Source: an uncultured Oscillospiraceae bacterium
GTDB taxonomy: Bacteria > Bacillota > Clostridia > Oscillospirales > Oscillospiraceae
Direction: 5' to 3'
DNA: 64,000 nucleotides
Assembly: GCA_910577525.1 (NCBI GenBank)
Contig: CAJTLI010000009.1
Coordinates: 1 to 64,000 of the forward strand
Shown: positions 38,711 to 47,035 of the stretch, piece by piece
How positions within the stretch are numbered: the first letter of the stretch is position 1
Layout: each line of letters begins with the position of its first letter
The notes under the pieces: model-generated
Database searches by the model: none
What the model was told of the DNA's origin: nothing
Seen by the model: only the letters and a program-made list of their open reading frames with translations
Program-made: the position numbers and the translations under genes

Positions 38711-39214
38711 ATGGTGTATGTATGTGACAACTGCGGCGCTCTATTCAGCAGAACCGACAAACAGCGCCATTGCCCCGACTGCGGAAAAGATTTGATCCGT
38801 TCCGCAAATCAGGTAGAGCGTCGTGAATTTATCTCCCGCATGGCGGGCCTGCTGCAAAAAAAATGCGCGGACCATCCCCCGCGCTTCCCCAGTATGGTTG
38901 AGACAGTCATCTCCATGGTAGACTGCTTCACCTTCCAGCTGCCAGTGACCGCGCTCCAAATCGACAACAGCCTGGTGGTTGAGCTCTGGGTGGAATTCGG
39001 CCAGAACGCCGACGACTGGAACGACCTGACCGCCAACGTCTGGGCAGTCGGGAGCGACCGGCAGTCCCACCAGTTTCTCATGTCCATCCATCTGCCCATG
39101 AACCCCAAAGAGGTGCGGCGGGAACAGGTGGACCGGATCTTTTCCGCCCTGAGCGGAAACAGGACCTTTGTGGACAGACTTCTGGAATTTGTGACGGAGC
39201 AGCTCAGCATATAG
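38711..39214 (+). CDS. Zinc-ribbon protein of unknown function
   Basis: 167 aa from the ATG at 38711. The N-terminus is a zinc ribbon, Cys5-x2-Cys8 and Cys21-x2-Cys24 (CDNCGALF, CPDCGKD). The remaining 140 residues form an alpha/beta domain (FQLPVTALQIDNSLVVELWVEFG) with no motif I recognise. The start is not certain, but the promoter at 38666 rules out the longer frame from 38666. It ends at a large bidirectional hairpin shared with the FapA-like gene. Confidence 0.7.
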   Translation: MVYVCDNCGALFSRTDKQRHCPDCGKDLIRSANQVERREFISRMAGLLQKKCADHPPRFPSMVETVISMVDCFTFQLPVTALQIDNSLVVELWVEFGQNADDWNDLTANVWAVGSDRQSHQFLMSIHLPMNPKEVRREQVDRIFSALSGNRTFVDRLLEFVTEQLSI

Positions 39215-39279
39215 CCGGAGCCGGACGGGTCCCTCTTCCGTCCAGCCCCCGGCGCGGAAGGGCGCCCCGGCCTTTCGGC

Positions 39280-39352
39280 AAAACAGAACGGCCCTGCCTC
39301 ATCCGGCGGCTGGAAGCCAGCCGCCTCGGATTGGGTGGGGCCGTTCTGTTTT
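39280..39352. terminator. Bidirectional terminator between zinc-ribbon and FapA-like genes
   Basis: Outer stem AAAACAGAACGGCCC (39280-39294) / GGGCCGTTCTGTTTT (39338-39352) with an inner stem GGCGGCTGG/CCAGCCGCC. T runs on both strands; it overlaps the stop codon of the minus gene. Confidence 0.85.
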
Positions 39353-40943
39353 ATTGCAGCTGTATTCGGTTCTCCTCCACATGAATATCGCACTGTTCCT
39401 CTATGGTGGTAATCTCCTCCGTCAGCCGGCCGATCTGAACCTCCAGATGAGGATACAGCTTCTCGCAGCGAATCCTTCCCCTGCTCTTTTTGTCCAGCTC
39501 TTTTTCCAGGAGCTTCAGCTCCGCCGCCAGCGCCTCCTTCTTTTCCAGGTACAGGCTCCGCTGCTCCGCCAGCTGCTCCAGCAGCTCCCGCTCCCCGTCC
39601 GTAATCCGGTAGCCCTTTTTTCGAAGGGTGGTGATGGGCTCCCACAGCTTTTCAACCACCGACTGCACACTCGACAGCTCGGCCTTAAGCCGTTTCCACG
39701 CCTCCGGGATATGGGGCGGATAGCCCACGGAGACCTGGCTGCGGCCCCCCGCCAAATTCCCGATGCGCAGGCACAGAATGCTGTCCCCCGCCTGAATGTG
39801 GCTGTCCACAATCATTCCGCGCCCGCTCATGACATAGACCGTCCCGCCGCAGCGGATTGAACTGTTCAAAATCGCGTCCGCGATTACGCTGGTCCCGGCC
39901 TCAATTTTCGCCCATTCCATCACGGGGGCCTGGACCTGACAGGCCGCGGTCAGGCGGGTTTCGCCCTGCGTCCCATAAACGCCCTGCTGAATTCGGATGG
40001 TTCCTCCCGTGGACACCACCCGGGCCCGCCCCAGCTTTCCATTGATTACAATATCGCCGGAGGCCTCTATATCCACTCCGCCGTCCACGGTTCCCCCTAT
40101 GTAGAGATTGCCGGAGATCCGCAGCGTCCCCTGAAACTGATCCATGTCCCCGTCAATAATCTTCTGCGCGTGAATGCAGAACTGGTCGTTCTCAATATAC
40201 AGGATTCCGTCCGCCTCCGCGATCAGCGCCTGCCCTCCCCTGCCGATCACCGTGTTCTCCCCCTGCGGTATCCGGGCCTTGACAGCCGGACGGACCGACC
40301 TCTTCTGTCCGGTTACATCCATGCCGTCCGCCCCCGCCCGCGGCGGGCGGATCAGGCAGACGGCCGTTCCCTTTCGGATGGGCTGAAGCTGGACATCCTC
40401 TCCAAAATCCACCTGGCTCCCATTCTGCACCTCCAGCTGCATGGTTTTGCGCCGCTTGAAAAGCTCGACCACCTTTCCGTCTTCCCCCTCCTGGGGCGGC
40501 TTTCCCCGCGCTACCGGAAATATACGCAGATATCCCCGCCCAAACTCCCGCTGAATCTCCTCGCGCAAAATGCCATAGTTGATGCCCTCGTAATGCAGAT
40601 CCTCCATAAACTCCTCCAGAGTGATCTCATCACCGCCGTTTTCCGGCGGAAGAAGGCATCCGAAGGCGCTCATCCGATCCTGTGACAAAAAAAACTGCGC
40701 CGCCGCTTTCATGGGCTGAAGCTCGCCGTCCGCCGCCTTTTTGTACCGGACCCGGCAGGTCTCCTTCAGCGCCCAGGAAAAATTTTCGATTGTCTTGCCG
40801 TCCTCCGGATACCGCTCCATCGCCTCGCCGCATGCCGCGTCCAGCGCGGAATACCTCCTCATCTGAGGCGCAGAGGAGAACAGTTTTCTTTTTTGCTCGC
40901 CCGCTCCCTTGGGCACAAGCCGGTCGAAAAGCGACACCTTCAT
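39351..40943 (-). CDS. FapA family (DUF342) protein
   Basis: 530 aa from the ATG at 40943 (AAAGG 6 bases ahead; two ORF starts, the other at 40967). The N-terminal third is a poorly conserved domain (1-170). The middle third is the DUF342 beta-helix region: LRISGNLYIGGTVDGGVDIEASGDIVINGKLGRARV, IRIQQGV, SIRCGGTVYVMSGRGMIVDS. The last third is a coiled coil (about 410-520, KRLKAELSSVQ...EKKEALAAELKLLEKELDKK). FapA-like proteins link to flagellar and cell-shape control; no flagellar genes are here. Own promoter at 40999. Confidence 0.87.
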   Translation of the reverse strand: MKVSLFDRLVPKGAGEQKRKLFSSAPQMRRYSALDAACGEAMERYPEDGKTIENFSWALKETCRVRYKKAADGELQPMKAAAQFFLSQDRMSAFGCLLPPENGGDEITLEEFMEDLHYEGINYGILREEIQREFGRGYLRIFPVARGKPPQEGEDGKVVELFKRRKTMQLEVQNGSQVDFGEDVQLQPIRKGTAVCLIRPPRAGADGMDVTGQKRSVRPAVKARIPQGENTVIGRGGQALIAEADGILYIENDQFCIHAQKIIDGDMDQFQGTLRISGNLYIGGTVDGGVDIEASGDIVINGKLGRARVVSTGGTIRIQQGVYGTQGETRLTAACQVQAPVMEWAKIEAGTSVIADAILNSSIRCGGTVYVMSGRGMIVDSHIQAGDSILCLRIGNLAGGRSQVSVGYPPHIPEAWKRLKAELSSVQSVVEKLWEPITTLRKKGYRITDGERELLEQLAEQRSLYLEKKEALAAELKLLEKELDKKSRGRIRCEKLYPHLEVQIGRLTEEITTIEEQCDIHVEENRIQLQ

Positions 40944-40998
40944 CCCCTGCCTTTTCCCGCGCCTCATGTTAACAGCCGCCTATGGTTCTATTATTCTC

Positions 40999-41027
40999 AT
41001 CATATCATTTTTAAAGAGAATTATCAA
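40999..41027 (-). promoter_or_regulatory. Promoter of the FapA-like gene
   Basis: Minus-strand -35 TTGATA (41022-41027) and -10 TATGAT (40999-41004), 17-base spacer. Confidence 0.65.
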
Positions 41028-41100
41028 GTGCCGATGTGTTCCCCGCCGCGCGGTTTTCACAGCCTCCCTCACCGTCCGCCAGCGGGGTTGCGCAGCAAAA

Positions 41101-41128
41101 ATTGACAGGCCGCTCCCGGCCTGTCAAT
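41101..41128 (-). terminator. Terminator of the spoIVFA-spoIVFB pair
   Basis: Perfect stem ATTGACAGGCCG / CGGCCTGTCAAT with a 4-base loop, followed by TTTT on the minus strand, 21 bases after the SpoIVFB-like stop. Confidence 0.85.
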
Positions 41129-41148
41129 TGATTGTATCGCCGTCAATT

Positions 41149-41733
41149 TCATTTCGTCCCCCGGCGGAGCACTCCCGCCAGCAGCCACAGCGCGGTGAGC
41201 AGCAGCGTCACATTGGCGTAATGAACCGCCGCCACCGTCCCCACGCCCACCAGCACCCCTACCAGGCAGCCGGACAGGGCGGTGGTCAGCCGGTACGCCC
41301 AGTCCAGGTCCAGCCGCCAGGCCAGCAGTCCATAGATCACCCGCCCGCCGTCCAGCGGCAGGATGGGAAGCAGATTGAACGCCCCTATGGCCAGGGAAAC
41401 CGCCGCCGCCAGCGTCCGGCCCGCGGCCAGACAGATTCCTCCCACCGCCAGATTTGCCGCCGGTCCGGCCAGGGCCACCAGGCTGTCCTGACCATAGCCC
41501 AGCGGCGCGCCGTACCGGATGCGCAGCTCAGCTCCCACCGCCGTCAGGGAGAGCTCCTCCACCCGGCCGCCCAGCCGGACGGCGGCGGCCACGTGCCCCA
41601 GCTCGTGAGCCGCGCAGGCCAGCAGCCCCCAGGGCAGCAGCCCCACGCCCTCGTCCAGCCAGAACAGCGCCGCCAGCAGCAGCAGAAAGCCCGAGCTCAC
41701 CTCCACCCTGGGGCGGTCATGCCAGGTCCACAT
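41149..41733 (-). CDS. spoIVFB: Site-2 protease family M50 (SpoIVFB-like)
   Basis: 194 aa, four to six membrane helices. Zinc motif His43-Glu44-x2-His47 in AAHELGHVAA, and the third ligand in NLLPILPLDGGR (Asp about 128). SpoIVFB cuts pro-sigma-K in the mother cell during sporulation. It overlaps the end of the M23 gene by 17 bases, the same order as spoIVFA-spoIVFB in Bacillus. It is shorter than the Bacillus protein, lacking the CBS domain, as in many Clostridia. Confidence 0.88.
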   Translation of the reverse strand: MWTWHDRPRVEVSSGFLLLLAALFWLDEGVGLLPWGLLACAAHELGHVAAAVRLGGRVEELSLTAVGAELRIRYGAPLGYGQDSLVALAGPAANLAVGGICLAAGRTLAAAVSLAIGAFNLLPILPLDGGRVIYGLLAWRLDLDWAYRLTTALSGCLVGVLVGVGTVAAVHYANVTLLLTALWLLAGVLRRGTK

Positions 41734-42724
41734 AATATGCCGGGTCCAGCCGGATGTTGTCCTTCTCGATGGTCAGGTGGAGATGGGGTCCGGTGGCGTC
41801 CCCCGTATGTCCCACCAGGGCCACGGTCTGCCCGCAGCTCACCTGGTCTCCCTTGTGCACCAGCAGCCTGCTGCAATGGGCATAAAAGCTGCTGACATTG
41901 TTTTCGTGGCGTATTTTCAGATAGTTTCCGAATTCATCGCTCTCTCCGATATACTCCACGGTGCCCGCGGCAAAGGCGCCGATCTCCGTTCCCTCCTCCG
42001 CGCCGATATCCAGCGCCAGATGAAACTCGTATTGGCCGTTGATGGGACTGTCCCGATAGCCGAAGCCGGAGGTGGCCGAGCCCTCCACCGGGACGGCGGT
42101 CTCGCTGAGGCCCAGCTCATAGTAGGCAAAGCTCACGTTTCGGGGCAGTTTAACCCCGTCGTCGGTATAGGCCTGGGCCACCGCCGTCACCACCTCCGGC
42201 TGGCTTGGCTCTGATTCCGAGGGAACCGGACCGCTCTCCCCCGGCTCCGCCTCCACAGGCTCGTCCCCTTTGTCCGCAGCGTTTCCCACACGCAAAAAGC
42301 CATACCGCCTCAGGTCGCTCAGCCCGCCGTCCCTGGTCTGGCTCAGCGCCGCCGGGGCCGTCTGCGGCGGCGGTGTCTCCGCCGGACGCTGCGCGGGCTC
42401 CGTCTCCGTCTCCATGCCCAGCAGCGCGGCGCACAGCGTCTCCAGCGCCCCCCGTACCGGCTCCCCCTGGGCCAGATCGGTTCCAAACCGCTGAAACACC
42501 GCCTTAAAATCCACATTCGCGGCCGCCGCCTCCCGGAATGTCACCAGCTGGGCCGGAAACACCCCCCGCCCGATGTATACCAGCAGAAACAGGGCCAGAC
42601 TGACGCCGAGCTGAATCAGCCTGCGCCGGTCCCCCTCTGCCGCGGCGTTCCGCGCGGAGCGCTTTGTCCTCTGAACGGGCCTTCGCCCCCTGCCTGCGGT
42701 CCTGCGTCTGGCTGTCCCATCCAC
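41717..42724 (-). CDS. spoIVFA: M23 peptidase-domain membrane protein (SpoIVFA-like)
   Basis: 335 aa from the GTG at 42724 (GGAGG 8 bases ahead). A basic N-terminus is followed by one membrane helix (about 37-55, LIQLGVSLALFLLVYIG), then a long Pro/Glu/Ser-rich linker (about 100-200). The C-terminal M23 domain has FGYRDSPINGQYEFHLALD (His-x3-Asp zinc site), YAHCSRL and GDATGPHLHLTIE (His-x-His). All zinc ligands are present, unlike some degenerate SpoIVFA. SpoIVFA holds SpoIVFB inactive. A sigma-E-like promoter precedes it. Confidence 0.85.
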   Translation of the reverse strand: MDGTARRRTAGRGRRPVQRTKRSARNAAAEGDRRRLIQLGVSLALFLLVYIGRGVFPAQLVTFREAAAANVDFKAVFQRFGTDLAQGEPVRGALETLCAALLGMETETEPAQRPAETPPPQTAPAALSQTRDGGLSDLRRYGFLRVGNAADKGDEPVEAEPGESGPVPSESEPSQPEVVTAVAQAYTDDGVKLPRNVSFAYYELGLSETAVPVEGSATSGFGYRDSPINGQYEFHLALDIGAEEGTEIGAFAAGTVEYIGESDEFGNYLKIRHENNVSSFYAHCSRLLVHKGDQVSCGQTVALVGHTGDATGPHLHLTIEKDNIRLDPAYYVDLA

Positions 42725-42757
42725 AAGCTGCCCCTCCTTATCCACACAGTCTGCACT

Positions 42758-42785
42758 ACTGTATGTCCAAGGCTGGGATTTTATG
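42758..42785 (-). promoter_or_regulatory. Sigma-E-like promoter of spoIVFA
   Basis: Minus-strand -35 CATAAA (42780-42785) and -10 CATACAGT (42758-42765), 14-base spacer. It lies 34 bases before the GTG start; the spoIVF operon is sigma-E driven in Bacillus. Confidence 0.6.
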
Positions 42786-42808
42786 CAAACCCGCACCGCC
42801 CGCAAAAA

Positions 42809-42839
42809 GGCCCCGCCTGCCTCAAAGGCAGGCGGGGCC
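42809..42839 (-). terminator. Terminator of the DUF3842-nucleotidyltransferase-epimerase operon
   Basis: Perfect 14-bp stem GGCCCCGCCTGCCT / AGGCAGGCGGGGCC with a 3-base loop, followed by five T on the minus strand. It is 130 bases past the epimerase stop; the space between holds only a small hairpin (GAAAATCG/CGATTTTC). Confidence 0.85.
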
Positions 42840-42968
42840 CGACCGCAGGGTCCGGGCACTTTATCGTCGACACGGTTGAAAAGCGGCCTCGTGTCAGACT
42901 TCATCGTCAGCGCACGACCGGCCAGACAGCAGCTGCGCCGCTGTGTGAAAATCGACAGATGCCGATTT

Positions 42969-43865
42969 TCAACTGCGCTGACTATACCGGACCGTCACCG
43001 TGTATTTCAGCCTTTTCTCCCCGCCGGGGGCCAGCCGGATCACATAGGGCTTGTCGGAAAACGCGCCGCTCTCATTCTCCCGGGCGGCACAGCCGTGCCA
43101 AGGCTCCAGACAGATGTAGGGGGCGTTGGCATGGGGCATGGTCCAGAACGCCACCATGGGAAACTCCCCGAACTCCATATGGACGCCGCGGCCTCCGTCT
43201 TTATGTCGGAGCGCCACCCCTTTGGAGCGCAGTCCCTCAAAAATCAGGGTATCCACCCGGTCAAACACAGCGTGGTCCAGGGGCAGGGTGTCCGTATGCT
43301 CCAGCGCCGGGCCGAACAGCCCCTCCGCCGTCAGCCCCTGGGCCGTGGGGATCATGGCCTTGACATCCTCCGGCTCGTCAAACACCAGCCGGTAGTCCTC
43401 GAACCGCTCCCCCTCCCCCAGGGGGCAGTTGATACCCGTGTGGGCGCCCACGCAGAACAGCAGGTCCTCCCCACCCGGATTGCCGATCTCAAACTGGGTG
43501 GAAAAGCCGCCCTCCTCCAGCTGGTGCCGCACCCGGAACACAAACGCGAAGGGATACTGGGCCAGCGTCTCGGGGGACGAGCGCAGCTCCATCACCACGT
43601 AGTCCTCCCCCCGCTCCGCCACGGTAAACTCGGACCGCCGGGCAAACCCGTGCCTGGCCATCTCATAGGTCCTGCCCTTGACGGACACTCTGCCGTCCTT
43701 CAAGTTGCCCACGATGGGAAACAGGTTGGGGTTCCGCCCCGTCCAGGAACCGGCATCGCCCTGCCAGATGTACTCCGTGCCCTGCCCGTCCCGGAAGGAC
43801 ACCAGCTCGCCGCCCAGGGTGTCCGCGGCGGCGGCGTACGCCCCACGCCTCAATTCGACTCTCAC
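42969..43865 (-). CDS. Aldose 1-epimerase family protein
   Basis: 298 aa, galactose mutarotase fold. Key points: GGELVSFRDGQGTEYIWQGD near the start, NPNLFPIVGNLKDG, then RHGFARRSEF with the catalytic His, and CVGAHTGINCPLGEGE with the second His. C-terminal CLEPWHGCA is usual for YihR/LacX-like members. It interconverts alpha and beta anomers of sugars or their phosphates. It follows the nucleotidyltransferase gene by 13 bases, suggesting a joint role in sugar handling. Confidence 0.9.
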   Translation of the reverse strand: MRVELRRGAYAAAADTLGGELVSFRDGQGTEYIWQGDAGSWTGRNPNLFPIVGNLKDGRVSVKGRTYEMARHGFARRSEFTVAERGEDYVVMELRSSPETLAQYPFAFVFRVRHQLEEGGFSTQFEIGNPGGEDLLFCVGAHTGINCPLGEGERFEDYRLVFDEPEDVKAMIPTAQGLTAEGLFGPALEHTDTLPLDHAVFDRVDTLIFEGLRSKGVALRHKDGGRGVHMEFGEFPMVAFWTMPHANAPYICLEPWHGCAARENESGAFSDKPYVIRLAPGGEKRLKYTVTVRYSQRS

Positions 43866-43878
43866 GGTCCGTCCCTCC

Positions 43879-44802
43879 TCACCGGTTCTCCGGCCACAGC
43901 TCCTCCGGATACAGCCCGGACTCCGTCATGGCCGCGATGGCGGCGGTGACGGTGGGTTTGTCCTCCCGATAGGTGACGCCGTACCACTTGTCCTCGCTGA
44001 GCAGCACCCGCACCCGGGCCCTGTCCAGCAGCTGGTTGACCACGCTGGGCAGGAAATACTCCGCCTTCAGCGGGTTTTCCTCCAGCGCCTTGTCCAAAAA
44101 GGCCGGGAACCGGGCCTCCGCCTCATCCAAGAAGCTCCGCTGGAACCCCCACATGTTCATGGACACCACGGTATCCCCCGAGACGGCCGTCCAGCTCTGC
44201 CCGCCGTCCTCGGAGTAACGGGCGTCCTCCCCGTCCTTTTCAATACAGGTGCGCTCGTTGATGCTGCACAGGGTCCAATCCGGGTCCATGGCGCACACGC
44301 CCCGGGCCACGGAGCCGTTTTCCGTCACGGTATTTCTCAGGCGGTAGCCCACCATGGCGTACTCGTACACCTCTCCGTCCGGGTGGGTGAGCAGATAATC
44401 ATAAATGAGCTTGTACGCCTCGGGGCCGTAGTAGTCGTCGGCGTTGATGATGGCAAAGGGCCCGTCCACCACATGCCGGGCGGCTAGCGCCGCCTGAGCG
44501 GTGCCCCAGGGCTTTACCCGGCCCTCGGGAACCGCGTAGCCCTCCGGCAGGTCGTCCCTGCTCTGGAATACATACTTCACATCCATATGCGGTTCCACCC
44601 GCCGGCCCACCCGGGCCTTGAACTCCTCCTCAATCTCCTCCTTGATGACGAACACCACCGTCTCGAACCCAGCCCGGCGGGCGTCGTACATGGAGTAATC
44701 CAGAATCACTTGGTCATGGCCTCCCACCGGGTCCAGCTGCTTCAGCCCGCCGTACCGGCTGCCCATGCCCGCGGCCATAATGACCAGGACCGGCTTGTTC
44801 AT
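43879..44802 (-). CDS. Sugar-phosphate nucleotidyltransferase family protein
   Basis: 307 aa. The N-terminal MAAGMGSRYGGLKQLDPVG is the nucleotide-binding signature of the NTP_transferase fold; the IINADDYYGPEAY stretch carries the metal-binding Asp residues. The C-terminal half does not show a left-handed beta helix, so it is a single-domain enzyme. It would join NTP and a sugar phosphate; the sugar is not known. Sits between DUF3842 and aldose epimerase genes in one minus-strand run. Confidence 0.86.
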   Translation of the reverse strand: MNKPVLVIMAAGMGSRYGGLKQLDPVGGHDQVILDYSMYDARRAGFETVVFVIKEEIEEEFKARVGRRVEPHMDVKYVFQSRDDLPEGYAVPEGRVKPWGTAQAALAARHVVDGPFAIINADDYYGPEAYKLIYDYLLTHPDGEVYEYAMVGYRLRNTVTENGSVARGVCAMDPDWTLCSINERTCIEKDGEDARYSEDGGQSWTAVSGDTVVSMNMWGFQRSFLDEAEARFPAFLDKALEENPLKAEYFLPSVVNQLLDRARVRVLLSEDKWYGVTYREDKPTVTAAIAAMTESGLYPEELWPENR

Positions 44803-44835
44803 GGTTCATCTCTCCTTTAAAATATGATGTGTGAA

Positions 44836-45273
44836 CTATTTGCGCTGCCGGCCGCAGTCCTCCCGCGCGGCCCGCAGACACTCCACCGCCTCCTGGACCA
44901 GCTGGCTCATGCTCAGCTCCCTGACCCCCGCAACCACGTTGTCACAGTGCCCGATGGGGAGCAGGATGCGCTTGGCCCGGCTCTGCCCCGCCGCCCGGGC
45001 CATGGCCGGGGTGATCTCCCCCAGCATGGCGTCCGCGATCACCGCGCCGATGGGGGCGACAATCACGTCCGCCCGGCCGCAGTTCACCACCACGGCGTTC
45101 TCCCCTGTGGCCACAAAATCGGCCCCCGCCTTCAGCATGTTGGCGGCGGCGATGCTGTTGGTGCCTACCGCGGTCACGCGGTCCTCCGGAAAGGCCTTCT
45201 TGACGGCCGCCACCAGCTGCCTGCCGATGCCGCCGCCCTGGGCGTCGATCACCAGAATATTCACACTGTTCAC
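44836..45273 (-). CDS. DUF3842 family protein
   Basis: 145 aa starting at a GTG. Glycine-rich VIDAQGGGIGRQLVAAVKKAFP at the start resembles a nucleotide-binding turn, then VGTNSIAAANMLKAGAD and GRADVIVAPIGAVIADAMLGEITPAMA. This is a compact, soluble protein conserved in Clostridia and without a known role. It heads the operon with the nucleotidyltransferase (33 bases on) and epimerase. Confidence 0.82.
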   Translation of the reverse strand: MNSVNILVIDAQGGGIGRQLVAAVKKAFPEDRVTAVGTNSIAAANMLKAGADFVATGENAVVVNCGRADVIVAPIGAVIADAMLGEITPAMARAAGQSRAKRILLPIGHCDNVVAGVRELSMSQLVQEAVECLRAAREDCGRQRK

Positions 45274-45356
45274 CCCCCGATCCCCCGCATCTTCTGTTCA
45301 AACTATACCACAGGGCGGGGAGAAAGTCACGCATAATTTTCCAGAAAAAGAAAAAA

Positions 45357-45385
45357 GAGAGGGTCTCCGGCCCGGAGACCCTCTC
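45357..45385 (-). terminator. Terminator of the sigma factor-DUF4179 pair
   Basis: Stem GAGAGGGTCTCC (45357-45368) / GGAGACCCTCTC (45374-45385), followed by a T-rich tail on the minus strand, 4 bases after the stop. Confidence 0.9.
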
Positions 45386-45388
45386 CTG

Positions 45389-46384
45389 TTATCCGATGGG
45401 AAAATAGTCCTCCCCCACGTAGATGCCCGCGATCTGCTCCGCCTCCACCGGCTCCCGGAAGTTCCAGATCAGCACCCGGGCGCTGTTTTCGTCGTAGGGC
45501 GGCAGGAAAATGTTACACCAGCCGTCCTGCGGCGCCGTCACCATGGAGCCGTCCATCAGCTTCACTCTGATGTCAACACCTTCGACAGCCTCCCGGTGAA
45601 TCGTAGTATCACGGAAAATCAGGGTAAGCCCCAGGGGGGACAGACGGGCCTCCTCCGCGCTCAGGCCGGACACCAGCGTCGAGTCCTTGCCCAGCACGGT
45701 GCTCTCCACCTGCTTCACCTCTACAGGGATGGTAGTTCGCCGCGTATTCTCCCACGCGAATCCAAAATCCCCCGTCAGGTAGCTCTGGATATAAAGCATC
45801 TCTACCTCGGCGCCGGTGAAATCCTCCGGCATGGCCTTCCAGGTGGACGCCACCAGCAGGGCGGTCCGGTTCTCCTCGTCATAGCTCAGGCACGTCACTC
45901 CGCTGGTCCAGCTCTCGGTGGCGTCCGGCGCCATCCACTCTCTGAGAAACGGAACATTCACGCCTCCGCCCACACGGCCCGGTATGGTGATGTCGTCGAT
46001 CCTGTCGAAGATGTCCCCGTCCACGTCCCTGGCCTCCACGTAGGCCCGGATGGTGAAATTGTCCGCCAGCACGGCCTTCACCTTGAACTCAATGCCGTCG
46101 ATTACATAGGCCTTGTCCTCCTGCTCCTGGGCATAGGGCGCGAAGCCCCCCAGAGCCTGGGCCAGCATCTCCCGCAGCCCCGGCGAGGCCGCGAAGGCCG
46201 TCCCCACCAGCACGGCGCACAGCGCCGCCGCGATGAGCGCCGTCCGCAGGGGCCGCGCGCCCCGCCGCTTCACGGGCGTTCCCGCCGCCTGTTCTATCAG
46301 ATTTTTCATGATACGCTCCTTTCCCGCGTTGGAAAACCTCAAACCGTCCAGAGCTTCCCGGTACTCCTGTTCAAACCGTCCCAT
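45389..46384 (-). CDS. DUF4179 domain protein (probable anti-sigma-type partner)
   Basis: 331 aa. A cytoplasmic N-terminus (1-40), one membrane helix at about 47-68 (LRTALIAAALCAVLVGTAFAA), then a large outer beta-rich region holding the DUF4179 pattern (YVIDGIEFKVKAVLADNFTIRAYVEA). The start overlaps the sigma factor gene by 14 bases. In Firmicutes such proteins accompany sigma-70-type factors and probably hold them at the membrane; here no zinc anti-sigma motif is visible. Confidence 0.82.
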   Translation of the reverse strand: MGRFEQEYREALDGLRFSNAGKERIMKNLIEQAAGTPVKRRGARPLRTALIAAALCAVLVGTAFAASPGLREMLAQALGGFAPYAQEQEDKAYVIDGIEFKVKAVLADNFTIRAYVEARDVDGDIFDRIDDITIPGRVGGGVNVPFLREWMAPDATESWTSGVTCLSYDEENRTALLVASTWKAMPEDFTGAEVEMLYIQSYLTGDFGFAWENTRRTTIPVEVKQVESTVLGKDSTLVSGLSAEEARLSPLGLTLIFRDTTIHREAVEGVDIRVKLMDGSMVTAPQDGWCNIFLPPYDENSARVLIWNFREPVEAEQIAGIYVGEDYFPIG

Positions 46385-46859
46385 AGTTTTTGCCCTCCAG
46401 CATGGTTTTCAGTTTCTTCCGCCCCCGGCTCAGGTGGGCGGACACCGCCGCTCCGCTCCGTCCCGTGAGGGCGGCGACCTCGTCTATGGAATATCCCTCG
46501 TAATAGAAAAGGTAGATTGCCTCCCGGTATTTCCGGGGCAGTGCCATCACCGCGTCCAGCACCTCGGACCTTGGCGGCTCCGGGGCCGGGACCTCCGGCG
46601 CCTCTTCCAGGGGCAGGGCCCGCCGGCGGAACGCCCTCAGCTCGTCCTTGCAGCAGTTGACGGCGGCGCGGATAACCCACGCCCGCTCGTGCTCGGGGCT
46701 GTCAAAGGTCTCGTCCCCCGTCAGCAGCTTGAGCAGCACCGTCTGGCAGATGTCCTCCCCGTCCTGAGCGGACTTTAAATAGGTGTAGCTCAGCCGCAGA
46801 ATCAGTCCGGAATAGGTCTCCACCAGCCGTTCCGCCTCCCGCGGGTCCATCTCTCCCAT
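46371..46859 (-). CDS. Sigma-70 family RNA polymerase sigma factor (ECF type)
   Basis: 162 aa from the ATG at 46859 (AAGGAG ahead). Region 2 is seen in SGLILRLSYTYLKSAQDGEDICQTVLLKLL, and region 4 in LPRKYREAIYLFYYEGYSIDEVAALTGRSGAAVSAHLSRGRKKL, with the HTH. An extracytoplasmic-function sigma factor of the SigV/SigW size. Next gene is a DUF4179 membrane protein. It is divergent from the BceAB-like transporter, so the latter may be one of its targets (inference; the -35/-10 found there look sigma-A like). Confidence 0.9.
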   Translation of the reverse strand: MGEMDPREAERLVETYSGLILRLSYTYLKSAQDGEDICQTVLLKLLTGDETFDSPEHERAWVIRAAVNCCKDELRAFRRRALPLEEAPEVPAPEPPRSEVLDAVMALPRKYREAIYLFYYEGYSIDEVAALTGRSGAAVSAHLSRGRKKLKTMLEGKNYGTV

Positions 46860-46959
46860 GGGGCATCTTCTCCTTTCCTGACAGGCGCCTTCAACTGGAA
46901 TACGATTCAGGCGGACAATTTCTGACAGTCTCTTAAAAAAATCTTTCAATTTTCACCGC

Positions 46960-46987
46960 TTGCTTCTTAACCCTTTTTTGCTATACT
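46960..46987 (+). promoter_or_regulatory. Promoter of the BceAB-like ABC transporter
   Basis: -35 TTGCTT (46960-46965) and -10 TATACT (46982-46987), 16-base spacer, 49 bases before the ATP-binding gene. An interrupted dyad ACTGT...ACAGT (46985-47014) follows and could bind a regulator. Confidence 0.6.
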
Positions 46988-47035
46988 GTCTGTACCAGCA
47001 CAGATAATACAGTTTAGAAGTACGGAGGTATCAAT

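Noticed and set aside
45274..45320. Promoter for the DUF3842 operon
   Set aside because: A TATAGT -10-like box exists on the minus strand, but no acceptable -35 at 16-18 bases.
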